Below the pieces are notes generated by a model. The model searched no databases. It worked only from the letters and a program-made list of their open reading frames with translations, and was not told the origin of the DNA. 64,000 nt of DNA. Origin: Narthecium ossifragum. Taxonomy: Eukaryota; Streptophyta; Magnoliopsida; Dioscoreales; Nartheciaceae. Each line of letters begins with the position of its first letter. The stretch's first letter is position 1. Location: contig OY986966.1 in NCBI GenBank assembly GCA_963920575.1, positions 2,624,130 through 2,688,129 of the forward strand, given 5' to 3'. Both the position numbers and the translations under genes were made by a program. Shown here piece after piece: positions 14,655 to 27,306 of the stretch.

Positions 14655-15318
14655 AGATGGGTAACTGGCGGAACTTATGGAAGCTTCCGGCGGGGCCGCG
14701 TGTTCACCGATTCCTCCGGCATGTGCTTCATGGCAAGCTAGCTGTCAAAGAATCACTTTGGAAGTGCAGGATTGTCTCCGATATGACTTGTCCAAGGTGT
14801 GGGTGTGATGTTGAGAACATCTCTCATGCTCTGTTGGACTGTGAGTTTACTAAGGTGGTTTTGGAAGCAGTTTTAACAGAGCAGGGGAGGTGAAAACTGG
14901 ACATCGGAGGATTTCCTGGATCTGTTCTTCATATCCTCTAATCAGGAAAGAGGACGCAGTCTTAAAGCACATATAGCTTACGCTGTCTGGCCTATATTGA
15001 AGGACAGGAATTATGTGGTGTTTAATGAAAAGGGCGATTCTGCTAGGGCGCTGGTTATGAAAGCCTGTTGATTAGCTAAGGATTTTCTGAATGCTGCTAA
15101 AGTGGCCCATGTGAACGTTTCTACAGGAAGCGAAGTGACGCTGTTGCAGGTAGATGCAGCTCGGAAGAATGTAGGGTTGGATGCTGCCAGTGGCGCGATA
15201 GAGATGAAGGGGGAGGAGCCCATGGCCTTGGAGGACGGCATCACGACATTGGACAAATTTTTGTGGATTTTTATCCGGCAGGTTCATCTAATCAAACAAA
15301 TAAAAAAAAATCTAAAAT
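14655..15318 (+). mobile_element. Degenerate LINE ORF2 3' fragment (zf-RVT plus linker)
   Basis: The first 240 bases read as the zinc-knuckle-like zf-RVT domain of plant LINE ORF2: a W-LPAGPRV start, a C-P-R-C pair, an H, and a final D-C. After a frameshift near 14885 the linker typical of these elements follows (an AYAVW...LKDRNYVVF-like string near 14965-15030), then a stop (about 15069) and a decayed continuation. An A-rich stretch near 15300-15310 may be the remains of the poly(A) tail. No target-site duplication is obvious. It is dead: frameshifts, stops, and no reverse transcriptase domain. Confidence 0.7.
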
Positions 15319-15532
15319 TGACGAGTTTGGGTCAAAGAGATCAATATATTAGCGAACCGTTTATAAACGTGTTGGTTACGGATCGTAGAAGATGACCCGT
15401 TTATGAACTAATCTAGCAAGGACACCGGGGTTCCCACTCACTGGAGATCGGTAAGGTCACCCTTTCTTAAATAATCTCCTCCGCCGTCTTCAGGGGATTC
15501 TTGTTTCTGGCCATAAATAATCTCCTCCCCGA

Positions 15533-18500
15533 ATGGATGCCCTCGTTTGCCAGAGTCTCGGCGATCCAACTCTTCCGATTACGGAAGCCTCTCCGATCAC
15601 GCTATCCCGATGCCACCCGGTGCCGGAGCTCCGATCTCCGACCTCCGTTAGGGTTCGAATCCACGCGACTAGCTTGAACTATGCCAACTACCTTCAGATC
15701 CTGGGGAAGTACCAGGAGAAGCCGCCCCTCCCCTTTATTCCGGGATCCGACTACTCTGGCGTCGTTGAGGCTGTTGGAGGAGGGGTGTCGGGGTTTAAGG
15801 TCGGCGATCGTGTTTGCTCCTTTACCGCCCTCGGATCGTTCGCCGAGCTCATCGTCGCAGATGAGAAGGACCTGTGAGTATTTCTTGATCTATTCTTGCT
15901 GCTATACTTGTTATCGAAGTTGAGAAATCCTTTGGGGAGTGAGAACCTAGTGTACAATGAGCTCCTGATTTGATATGAGATCAAAATTAGGTTTTTGAAC
16001 AAGTATGTCTCCAGAGAGAGTTTTTTTTTTTTTTGATTAGTTGAGCCTAAAAATAAAGGCTAAGGAACTACAGACATGTAGAGCAGACCGTGCTTATACA
16101 GACCATCATCACATCGCCCACTCTGCTTGCTCCTTCACAGCATTGCTTGCATCAGCCGCATATAAGCCAACAGCTCCAATCGCCCCCCTCATTTCCATCT
16201 AAACCCAGAGATGCATCAACCTGAACAACGCGCCCTCCTCTCCTTCAATCCTCTGCTGCAATATTGTGAACCTTCCGCTGCAGAAACTCCTCAGCAAGCC
16301 TTACTTCCCTTCGAGCCACCACCCCAGCAGCCTCACCACCTCCATCAAACACTACCCGATTTCTATCTTTCCAAATCATCCACATAGCATACGCTATGTA
16401 GGCCTTCTGCTTCGTCACATCCTTCTTGCTAGAAGACTTCACTAACAAATCAAGATATTGCTCAGCCTCCCAGCTTTCACAGTCCAGCATAACCTCACCA
16501 AGCACCTTAGCCAGAACTTCCTTGGCATAACAGCAGTCAAACAGGGCATGGGTGTTACTTTCCACCTCTGATTCACATCATGGATAGAGCATATCAGAAA
16601 CGACCCTGCATTTCCACAAACTCTCTTTGACAGGTAATTTAGCATGAAAAGTTCGCCAAATAAATTGTCTCACCCGCAGTCCCGCTGGCAGGCGCCATAC
16701 GTTCAACCACACTCCAGCCTTGTCTAGCCTTTTCCGGTTTAATAAGCTTCCTTATCTGAAAATTATTTGCTGATGCTGTCGTCAAACCCATGGCTCCATT
16801 CCAAGCCCATCTGCACTGATCGTCCTGAACAGCAGAAATGTCTCCAGAGAGTTATTTGATCATAGTGATGGTTAGACCTCATGGAAAAAATTTCCTTTTT
16901 GAAGTGGTTTGGTGATTAAGGTATACATAAACTGACGTGCCTTTACTTTGATTGCTCTACCTCCACTAGTCCACTTTGGCCGAATCTGTACTTCATGTGG
17001 TTGATTGAAACTTCAATTTAACTTATTTGTTTGCTCTTTTGTTTGGGAAAAATAGGTTTTTGGTGCCTGATGGATGTGACTTGGTTGATGCCGGTGCTCT
17101 GCCTGTTGCTTTTGGCACTTCACATCTGGCTCTTGTTCACAGAGCGAAGCTGAAGGCTGGTCAGGTCTCTTCAGTTCTCTCTCATTTAAACAAGAGATGA
17201 AGTGATGAAAATCTTTCTTCTTTTCCCACCTTTAAATAAGTTGTTTGAATGAACTTGAATCTCTGAACTCTTAGGGCTAAACTAAATTTCTTGCCTTCAT
17301 CTCCATTTCATTAGTTTGAGCTCTACCATTAGTTAATAATACCAACGTAATAGCACAGGTATTGCTTGTTCTTGGTGCTGCTGGTGGTGTTGGGCTTTCA
17401 GCTGTGCAGATAGGGAAAGTCTGTGGTGCTGTGGTCATTGCTGTTGCTAGGTAGTTCTTGGGGGACGAAATTGCCCTATTAAACTTAAGTGTGATAATTC
17501 TATTGGTGAGGTTTTCTAACGAGGTGTTAAAAGATCTTTCTAACTTGGTTGGCTTCTGCAATTTAGAGGAGATGATAAGGTGCAGCTTCTGAAGTCATTT
17601 GGTGTTGACCATGCTGTTAACTCGACCAAGGAGAATGTTATAGAAAGTGTGAAGCATTTTTTGAAGGCAAGGAAACTCAAAGGGGTAGATGTTCTGTATG
17701 ATCCTGTTGGGGGCAATCTGACAAAAAGCAGTATGAAGCTTCTTAACTGGGGGGCACAAATTTTAGTCATTGGATTTGCAAGTGGTGAAGTACCAGTCAT
17801 CCCTGCAAATATTGCTCTTGTTAAGGTACTAGCTGCAAACTTATATGTACTTAATCTTTCACCTATTTATGGAGATACTATATCCTTATACTTCTTTCAT
17901 TTCTGTTATTACTCATATCCTTTAGTTTTGGCATTGATGCTTTTATTTAGAATCTAGATATCTTCTTGCACTTATCATGCAAGCAGTTTGTAATCTGAAA
18001 CACTTTTCAATGTCAAGCACATCTCAGCTATTTCTAAAGCAAGGACTGCAGTGCCGTTGGCATGGACTTGCGGGCAGTCGGTGATTGGCACCGCAAGAAA
18101 TCCTCACATGCCAATTTGCGCTCCTAGCACTTTCATTACATCATGACTAACTCAAATGAAGTAGGCATAGGCAACATTCATTAATCTATTTAAAAGATAA
18201 TATGATTTCATCTCTGATTTTTTATACTGTAGCTCTAAAATTGTGAGAGCTGATTTCCCCCCCAATTCTGGCTGAAATTTGATGGTGACGATATGGAAAT
18301 TGGGCTGCAGTCAATGAGATTGGGCAGATCTATAAGTTCCCTCAATCTATTTGTCTTTAATACAGGTGATTTCCATGTTAGATGTTAACAAATTAGGCCT
18401 AAAAATTGTGGAGAACTAATTTCCCCAATCCCGGCTAAAATTTAAGGTCAAAATTATGTTAATTGGCTGCTGTCAGCTCAAATTGGCGAGATCTAGATGA

Positions 18501-20012
18501 TCGCCCAACCAATTGGCCTTTTTAAAAAAAATTATTTCACTTCTTTTTAGAGTTCTGAAAATTCTCATATGTGATTGATTCTGATGTTTTTTGCATGGAA
18601 CTATAACTTGTTGTTCTGACTTATTTGTTTGTTTGTTTGTTTTTTGCAGAACTGGACAATTCATGGGCTATATTGGGGTAGTTACAACCTGCATCAGCCC
18701 CATGTTCTCAGGGACTCTCTTGAGGAACTGCTCTCTTGGCTTTCAAAGGGCATGATAAATATCCATATATCAGATACCTACAGCTTATCAGAGGTTAGCA
18801 AGAATTACAGCTTATGGTTGTTAGGTGTAGTAATAAAGTTTGTTTACACAATTTCACCTGTTATGCTCCTTTCCTCGTATCTATGACATTGCATAGAGTA
18901 TAAGCGCAGTCTAGCTCGATTTAAGGAATCCAGTCATTGACACTTTATGGAATTCTTGTGCTGTAACTGATGGTTAATTTGAGGACTAGATTGCAGGGTA
19001 TACTGCTCTCAGCCAGAAACCCAATCCTCATTATTATTTTTTCAATTAAGTCAATAAGCATTCTGTTTGTGGTAAGTGATGCCTTAAGAATGTGATACAA
19101 GGACAAACACTCCAGGACTATCCAATATCATAACCAGAGGACTTCAATTTTTTGTAATGTGCTATCTGCTCTGAAATAACCTTTTGTGCTTCTGAGACTG
19201 ATCCTATCCTCAACTCACTGTCCTCACGAAGTCGCTATCCCACTCTGAACGAAAAAGATCAACACAGCACTTATTCAATTTTTCTGTTTTCCTCTTTCTC
19301 ACTGATATTTGAGACAAGAAAAATCATCCAACCGTATCTTGAAAATGCTGAAGCTGGCTATCAGTGTTTCACAATCTTACTTGTGCTCCTCTTGTTGACA
19401 TTTATACCATGCACGTTTGTTTGCCATGCAAACCTTAGCATAGCCTGATACAAATTTATAAATCACTTGAACTTCTTTTGTTGACATTAATATACAAGGA
19501 TACCACGTAAATTTGTTTGCCATGCTAACCTTATCATAGCCTATAGATCATTTTGAAATTTTTTGGTACTCCTAAATGTATGATTCAGCATGGATTGTTG
19601 TAGGCATGGATGTTCCCACAATCAGTCGTCAAAATCTTAGTTTCAGCTATTATGACCTTCTGCGATAAGAAATAGCTTCATGTACGTTTTACGGAAAGCA
19701 TATATATTATATACCATTTGCTTGGACTCTGGATGACGGGCTTTGGGTTTTGGAGAATTTGATGTAATGTAATGGTTGTATTCCAGCCTTCAGCTCAATT
19801 AATAAAAAAAAAAAAAAAGTTATATACCAGGACTACGTTTGTGATGATGTTTCATTTGTAGGACATTTATCTGCAAATCCTTGTTTCATTGTTGTTTGAC
19901 CTTTTATTATCAACAGGCAAACCTTGCTTTTGCGGCTATCAAGGAAAGAAAAGTCATCGGAAAAGTGATGATTGTTCTGAAAAACTCTGCTGTTGCAAGA
20001 TCGAAGCTCTGA
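15533..20012 (+). CDS. Quinone oxidoreductase-like protein (zinc-free MDR family), peroxisomal signal, copy A
   Basis: Exons: 15533-15873, 17056-17164, 17359-17450, 17567-17825, 18650-18793, 19917-20012; all GT-AG, phases consistent, 346 residues. It resembles the plant family of Arabidopsis At3g56460 along its whole length. Domains in order: a GroES-like N-terminal fold containing SLNYANYLQILGKYQEKPP and the PGSDYSG motif, then a Rossmann fold with the nucleotide-binding GAAGGVG at about 156-162. The catalytic-zinc ligands of alcohol dehydrogenases are absent, as in quinone oxidoreductases. The expected reaction is NAD(P)H-dependent reduction of quinones or reactive carbonyls; the substrate is unknown. 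The last three residues are Ser-Lys-Leu, a canonical PTS1 peroxisomal import signal. Intron 1 (15874-17055) and intron 5 (18794-19916) each hold a LINE insertion. Confidence 0.88.
16019..16837 (-). mobile_element. 5'-truncated LINE in intron 1 of the quinone oxidoreductase gene
   Basis: Antisense to the host gene. Its poly(A) tail is the T run at 16021-16034, preceded (on its own strand) by the 3' end GGCTCAACTAATC shared with other LINEs here. The minus strand encodes the end of zf-RVT and the linker to RNase H (a YAMWMIWKDRNRVVF segment, then RLAEEFLQR), ending in stops. A perfect 14-bp duplication, ATGTCTCCAGAGAG, lies at 16005-16018 and 16838-16851. It is about 819 bp long and dead. Confidence 0.9.
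19716..19819 (+). mobile_element. Very short LINE 3' end in intron 5
   Basis: About 100 bp ending in CAGCCTTCAGCTCAATTAATAA and a run of about 15 A. Flanked by the 9-bp duplication TTATATACC (19707-19715 and about 19820-19828). The matching place in copy B (near 24180-24200) lacks it. An extreme 5' truncation. Confidence 0.8.
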
Positions 20013-20513
20013 TCTCTGTGATTCTAAGAGCGGCCATCCATCTTGTCGAAGCTTATCGTACCTCTGATGTGCTTTCCTCGCTTTACCAAAAAAATTACAA
20101 TAGCTCAGGGCTCAGTGTGATTACATCAGCGAGAAAGTAATACTAATAATTATGCCATTTTCTTATCTTTGCTTCTCTCTGTCATGCTTTGTAATGTACG
20201 GGCATGAACAATTTGCAAAGACGTTTATGGATAAGGCGATCAATTGGATTTCAACTGTTTACGTGGCAGCGTCTGATTGGAACCAGTAAAATCGAGTGTC
20301 CACTTCTTCCCGCTAGAGAGGCATAGCAGCTACAGTGCTACGTGCTTATTTTAGTTTTAAATAATCTCCTCCGCGGAGGAGGGATTCTTTTCTCCTCGAC
20401 AACCATATATAAATAGTTGAACACCCGTAAGGACCGCTCCCCATACATAGATATATATATATATGTTCGCAATTGGCGCAAAACTCTCATCTCCTTCACT
20501 CCCAATTCTCCAA

Positions 20514-23500
20514 ATGGAAGCCCTGGTTTGCCAAAGGCTAGGCGATCCAACTCTCCCGATCACGGAAGCCTCTCCGTCTACGATCACCCTATCCCGATCC
20601 CACCAGGTGCCGGAGCTCCGATCTCCGGCCTCCGTGAGGGTTCGAATCCATGCGACCAGCTTGAACTATGCAATTACCTTCAGATCCTGGGAAAGTACCA
20701 GGAGAAGCCGCCCCTCACCTTTATTCCGGGATCGGACTACTCTGGCGTCGTTGAGGCTGTTGGAGAAGGAGTGTCGAGGTTTAAGGTCGGCGATAGCGTT
20801 GGCTCCTTTGCCGCCCTCGGATCGTTCGCCGAGCTCATCATCGCAGATGAGAAGGACCTTTGAGTATTTCTTGATTTCTTCTGTGAGTTCTTGATCTGTT
20901 CTAACTGCTATACTTGTTATCGAAGTTGAGAAATCGATTGGGGGATGAGAACCTGGTGTATGATGAGATGAGAACCTGGTGTATGATGAGCTCCTGATTT
21001 GATGATGAGATAGTGATGGTTAGATTTCATGGAAGTTTGGTGATTAAAGATATACATAAGCTGATGTGCCTTTACTTTGATTACTCAACCACCACTTGTC
21101 GGAATCTGTAATTAGTGTGATTGATTGGAACTTTTATTTCACTTGGCTTATTCGTTTGCTCTCTTGTTTGGGAAAAATAGGTATTTGGTGCCTGATGGAT
21201 GTGACTTGGTTGATGCCGGTGCTCTGCCTGTTGCTTTTGGCACTTCACATGGGGATCTTGTTCATAGAGCCAAGCTGAAGGCTGGTCAGGTCTCTTCGGT
21301 TCTCTCTCATTTAATCAAGAGTTGACGTGATGAGAATCTTTCTTATGTTTCCATCACTGAATAAGTTATTTGAATGAACTTGAAGCTCTGAGCTCTTAGG
21401 GATAAATCTGACTTTTGATGTGTTCTTTGGATTAAGCTTCTTGCCTTCATCTCCATTTCATTAGTTCGAGCTCTACCATTAGTTAATATCAACGAAATTT
21501 AAACAACCATCAACCCAAATCCTAACAAATCAATCCAAATGAGAAACCAACCCTAACAAATCAAATCAAATTTGAATTCCTTCTAGTTATGGAACTTGCT
21601 CCCGCATCAGCTTTCAGCTGTACAAGTAGGGAAAGTCTGTGGTGCGGTGGTCATTGCTGTTGCGAGGTAGTTCTTGGGGACCAAATTGCTTTATTAAACT
21701 TAAGTGTGATAATTCTGTTTGTGAGATTTTCGAAAGAAGTGTTAAAAGATCTTTCTAACTTGGTTGGTTTTTGCAATTTAGGGTAGATGATAAGGTGCAG
21801 CTTCTGAAGTCATTAGGTGTTGACCATGCTGTTGACTTGACCGAGGAGAACGTTATAGAAAGTGCAAAGCATTTTTTGAAGGCAAGGAACCTCAAAGGGG
21901 TAGATGTTCTGTATGATCCTGTAGGGGGCAAACTGACAAAGAATATATGAAGTACCCGTCATCCCAGCAAATATTGCTCTTGTTGAGGTACTAGCTGCAA
22001 ACTTATATGTACTAAATCTTTCACCTATTTATGCAGATACTATATCCTTATACTTCTTTCATTTCTGTTATTACTCATATACTTTAGTTTTGGCATTGGT
22101 GCTTTTATTTAGAATCTAGATGTATCTTCTTGCACTTATCATGCAAGCAGTTTGTAATCTGAAGCACTTCTCAATGCAAGCACATCTCAGCTATCTCTAA
22201 AGCAAGGATTGCAGTGCCGCTTGCATGGACTTGCGCCAGTCACTGATCAGAACCTCCAGAAATCTTCACACGCCAAATTGAACTTCTAGCACTTTAATTA
22301 CATCAATTAAAGCTTAAATGACTAACTCAATGAAATAAGCATAGGCAAACATTCATTAATCAATTTGCAAAGAATTATGTCTTCATCTATGATTGTTCAT
22401 AGTTAAACCCTAAAACTTTGGGGAACGTTTTGGGCGGAAAGATGCCAATGTTATGGAAATTGGGCAGCAATCAATGTAATTGGGCAGATATGTAAGATCC
22501 TCAATCTATTGGTCTTTAATACAGGTAATTGTCATGTTAGATGTTCAAAATTTATTCCCTTATAATTGGGGAGAACTAATTTCCCCAATCCTGGCTAAAA
22601 AGTAAGGTCAAAATCATGGAAATTGGGTTGCAATCAGCTCAGCCCGACCAATTGGCCTTCTATTTAATTAATTATTCTTCTTTTTGGAGTTCTGAAATTT
22701 CTCATATGTGATAGATTCTGATGTTTTTTATAGATGGTTATGATGGAACTATAATGTTCCGACTTGTTTGTGTGTCTGTTTTTTGCAGAACTGGACAGTT
22801 CGTGGACTATATTGGGGTAGTTACAACCTGCATCAGCCCTATGTTTTTAGGGAATGTCTGGAGGAGCTACTTTCTTGGGTTTCAAAAGACATGATAACTA
22901 TCCATATATCGCGTACCTACAGCTTATCTGAGTTTAGCAAGAATTACAGCTTACGGCCATGTGATGTGTAGTAGTAATAAAGTTTGTTCACACGGTTTCA
23001 CCTGTTATGCTCCTTTCCTTGTGTCACTGACATTGGATAGAGTAAAAGCGCAGTCTAGCTTGATTGAGGGAATCCAGTCATGGACACTTCATAGAGGCCA
23101 GAAAACTCGATCCTCATTATTTTCTTCAATTAAGTCCATAAGCATTCTGTTGGTGGTAAGTGATGCCTTATAATGTGATACAGGGACAAGCAAGCACTCC
23201 AGGACCATTCAATATCAAAACCTGAGGACTTCAGTTGCTTTCATAGTGTGATCCCTGCCTATGCAATAACTTTTTATGCTCCCGACATTGATCCTATTCT
23301 CAACTCACTGTCCTCACGAAGTTCCTATCCCACTCTGAACAAAAAAGATCAACACAGCAATTATTCAATCCTTTCGTTTTCCTCTTTCTTAGTGATATTT
23401 GAGGTAAGAAAAATCATCCAAACTGTCTTGAAAATACAGATGCTGTCTATTAGTGTTTCACACTGTCACTTGTAACTCCTTTTGTTGACATTTACTATTC

Positions 23501-24366
23501 AAGCAAACCTTACCACCTCCTATAAGAATTTATAAATCACTTGAACTCCTTTTGTTGACATTTAATGTACAAGGATACCGCATACATTTGCATACATTTG
23601 TTTGTCATGCAAACCTTACCATAGCCTATGCAAATTTCTGGTGATAAAGCATCTGCTCTAATGAGTGTACTCTTTATAGTGTAGGAGAAAATATATTATA
23701 GATGATCATTTGGCCTATTCATCTGGAGGTGCTTATATAATTTGTTTCTGTAGAGATTTATATGCCAAAGGGTTTTTGTCTCAATATCCTTGGCATTTTT
23801 TTTGTAGTAGATTTGGATGAGAAAGGGTATGCCCATCATTTTTTTTGTATTTGGGTATGTTATTAGCCAGTCAAAATCAATCAATGAGAAACTCTATGGG
23901 TATTGTAGACCAAAAAGAACATTTCAAAGTCTGCACGGACAATTTCGGATTTTGGAAGGGTATTGAGACAAAACTAATATTTGGAAGGGTATAGTATACA
24001 AACAAAAATCCCTTTTCTTAAGAAGTTAAAAAATATGGTATGATTCAACAAAGTTTGTTGTAGGGTAGGCATGGATGTTCCTGCAATCAGTTCTTAGAAT
24101 CTTAGTTTCTGCTATTATAACTATCTGCGATAACAAATAGCTTTCTTATTTATAATGAATTTACATCTTACGGAATGCATATATGGTGTACCAGGGCAAC
24201 CAGGTTTGTGATGATTGTTCGTTCGTGGGACATTTATCTGCTGCAAATCCTTGTTTCATTGTTACTTGGCCCTTTGTGATCAACAGGCAAACCTTGTTCT
24301 GAAAAATTCATCAGAAAAGTGATGATTGTTCTGAAAAATTCTGCTGTTGCAAGATCGAAGCTCTGA
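20514..24366 (+). pseudogene. Quinone oxidoreductase-like copy B (pseudogene)
   Basis: Recognisable remains of all six exons, with at least six independent defects. (1) A one-base deletion near 20670 (codons for N-Y-A-N-Y) shifts exon 1. (2) The exon 1 donor GT is TT at about 20861-20862, which also creates an in-frame TGA. (3) The 5' half of exon 3, encoding the nucleotide-binding glycine motif, is replaced by unrelated AT-rich sequence (about 21490-21600). (4) Exon 4 lacks 52 bp between two TGAAG repeats, joined near 21950. (5) The exon 5 donor is TT instead of GT near 22934. (6) The last exon has an internal deletion. The final Ser-Lys-Leu-stop codons survive. A functional product is very unlikely. 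Confidence 0.9.
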
Positions 24367-24924
24367 TCTCTGTGATTACATCTTGTGGAAGCTTATTATC
24401 GTACCTCTGATATACTCTTCTCGGCTTTAAAGGAAATAAGACGATAGCTCAGGGATCAGTGTAATTGTGATGGTGATAACTATGGCATTTTCTTATGTTT
24501 GTTTCTCTCAAAAACATGCACAATTGTAAGTTATCTGTTTGGTGTCACAACTTTCTTTTATTTTATTTTATTTTATTCTGCTGCTATGTCAGGCTGTGTA
24601 ATATATGTATGGCCAAATAATGCAATATTGGGCATGACATGAACAATTTGCAAAGACGTCTAAGGAATGGTGATTGTTTAGTGGAAACGTGGATTTATTA
24701 GTTTCCAAGGTGAAATTGAATTGAAGTAGAAAGAAATAGGTGGATTGTAAAAGGTAAAAAATTATAAATAAATAAATACATAAGAAATAGGAGATTAAGA
24801 AATTGGTGGACCGAAAAGGGTAATAAATAAATAAATAAGAAGTAGGTGGATTTAAAAAATTAGTATTAATTTCGAAGGTGAAATTAAACTATAGTAGAAA
24901 GAAATATGTCAAAAACTAAAAAAG

Positions 24925-24996
24925 GGGGCGTTGCGAGAATCGAACTCGCGACCTCTTGCACCCAAAGCAAGAATCATACCACTAGACCAAACGCCC
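24925..24996 (-). tRNA. tRNA-Pro (anticodon UGG)
   Basis: Read on the minus strand: acceptor stem GGGCGTT pairs perfectly with AACGCCC, followed by discriminator C. The D arm contains GGTCTAGTGGTATGA; the anticodon loop TTTGGGT (anticodon TGG) sits on a perfect TCTTGC/GCAAGA stem; the T arm is TCGCGAGTTCGATTCTCGC-like with perfect pairing. 72 nt, no intron. The stems differ from the commonest plant tRNA-Pro sequence at compensated positions, so it looks functional. Confidence 0.95.
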
Positions 24997-26704
24997 GGTT
25001 ATGGTTAATGACAAAGTATTTATATTAACACCTTTCTGTAAACCAAGAGACCGGATTAAGCTCGCCTTTTCCATCACTTGGAACTTGAAACTAGCTAGCT
25101 ACCTGCTAGTTTTAGGTATCCTATATATTCTCCGACACATAATCCAGCTGGATTGTTGCAAAAGAACAAAGGAAAAGTGCATGCATCTTGTATATCGTGT
25201 CCATTTTACATGATGATGACGATGATGATCAACAATGCATATATGGATGACAGTGTAGCTGTGTTGGGTTTCCCATTTGAAATCGTGCACCAATCCTTGG
25301 CGCAGAGTTATTTTACGTACTAAACTACTCATCAAGACTATCTAAAACTACGATACAATTAATAGACATATTGGACTCATTAGGACTAAGACCTAATTAA
25401 GGCTGCCATGCATATATCATCCTTATATAGATACTAGACTCATTAGCACTAACTCGACCTCAGACTACTACCATATCATATTTAAACGTCCCCGCATGCA
25501 TACCGATCACAATCACCATGCACCATGTAAAGCAATCCATGTCCGTAAGCATGTGATGGGACAAATTGGAAACGAAAATGGTTGCCACAAATGAGCAAAG
25601 ATTTAGCCTTCATCAAGAGTTTGATTGTTGAAAGCGAGTTAAGATTTGCGGTGGACACTATCAATGGTGTCTGCATGCCGTTGTTGCGGACCTTATGAAG
25701 GAGCTTTTGGAAGTTTGGTGGATTCTTGACAATTTTGATACCTTCTGTGTCACTGTTGTGTTTATACCCGAGAGTTAAATGTTAGGGGCGGCGAGGTGAT
25801 TTAGAGACCCTGTTAGCCTTGGGCTATACCTTAGGCTTATCTTGTTAAAAGAAAATTGTTAAGTTGCATATAAATTCAAATAAAACACAAGACTTAGATC
25901 TCCAAACTGATCTTTAGTTCTAGATGAATCATACTTTGAATACATCATCAAGATATATTAAAAGAGAAGCAGGTTCAAACTCATGACCTCTGCTTCAATA
26001 TCATGACAATGATAGTGCTCACAAAAAAGTTTAAATTTAATTATTTAATTAATTAACAAAAAAGTTTAAGCCCTGTTGGCAACTTAGTGCTCGTGATCCT
26101 CTTGATGGTAACCGTTGTCTAATATAATAAAAAACGACGGTTGTCATATTATTGCATGCACTAAAGCTATAAGCAACGACCATTAACTGGGCTCATTATC
26201 ATAATCTGCAACAATTTTAAACATATTGTCTAGTGGTTGTTGTCCTAAATAACTTTTGTTATAGTGCCGAGAAGCTGATAGACACTCACATAGCAATCGA
26301 TTTCATGTGCATGGGAATGTTCACGATCCTTCTTGATTGTGGTTAAAAACAGAGCGAATGGTGGCTGAAGATTGTGGCTAAAAACATGATGGGTGAATTA
26401 AGGATCGACATAAAATACGAGAGACAAAGTTCAAACTCAGAATCCCTACTGATATCATGAAAAAACTTTAACCTATCAATCCAAAAGTATATATTGATAA
26501 ATGATGTTAAATTTATATTAATATAGTCTAACAGAAATAACCACTTGTTTTCTTCCCCTGTATATTAGCTTTCAAATAGTTTTTTTTGGATACTTTTGTC
26601 TCGTGACTCCTTAAAATGGCCATTATTATCCATTAGATAGAAAGAATTTTAAGAACTACAACGTACAGACTCTAGCTGACATAAATAAAATTCGTTACAC
26701 GAGC
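24997..26704. other. Gene-free spacer
   Basis: AT-rich sequence with no open frame of recognisable origin, no RNA gene and no clear transposon ends. I see nothing to annotate. Confidence 0.5.
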
Positions 26705-26723
26705 ATATGCATCCAAAAGAAGA

Positions 26724-27287
26724 ATTTTTTTTTTGTTGATTAGATCAGCCAACTTGGCTAGTTAGAGCTTACAAGGGAGTGAAACAAAAAGAAACAGCTA
26801 CACAAGTACTATACAAAACTAAGAAACTAGAGGAAAATCTCGTGAAAGCTCAGATCCCGGAGCAAAGACCCAAGACCTCGACCACTGACGCACCCTTCCG
26901 AGCTTGGCCAGTGCATCTGCTTGTCCCACAATGTCTCGATGCACAGATCTAAAAGTCGAGACCTGAAAACGCGCCGCAAGGGAACAAATTTCCCTTAACA
27001 AAGCTCCTAACTCAGGAGGCCATGGTACTTTACAATTGATGTAGTCAACCAAAAATTTTGCATCAGTTTCGATTAAAATTGAAGAGCACATGAGTTCACT
27101 AGCCATAATCAATACCCTTCAAATTCCACACAACTTAGCTTCATCAGAGGAAGAAACAAAAGCTGACTCAGAAGTTGCCGCCCACATAGATCCATCTCTG
27201 CGCTTAATGAGAACACCCACACCCGCTGGTCTATCAGGTGATATAAAAGATCCGTCGTCCTGGACTATACATAAGCAAGGTTCAGAA
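26724..27287 (-). mobile_element. 5'-truncated LINE with RNase H domain remnant
   Basis: A T run at 26725-26735 is the antisense poly(A) tail. On the minus strand 26819-27112 reads as the C-terminal half of an RVT_3 RNase H domain: an ETDAK string (the family's E-S/T-D catalytic segment), a VDYIN segment and a final DIVGQADALAKLG with the last catalytic Asp. A perfect 19-bp duplication, ATATGCATCCAAAAGAAGA, flanks it at 26705-26723 and 27288-27306. About 564 bp. Confidence 0.9.
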
Positions 27288-27306
27288 ATATGCATCCAAA
27301 AGAAGA

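Larger units (their letters stand above)
15466..24665 (+). repeat. Tandem duplication containing two quinone oxidoreductase-like copies
   Basis: Unit A is about 15466-20230 and unit B about 20356-24665. Exons, introns and 3' flanks align along their length, for example the shared AACAATTTGCAAAGACGT near 20208 and 24640, and the shared TAAATAATCTCCTCCGC upstream of each start. Only about 125 bp separates the units. Two LINE insertions present in unit A are absent from unit B, so they postdate the duplication, although unit B has also lost some flanking sequence in the first intron. Confidence 0.85.
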
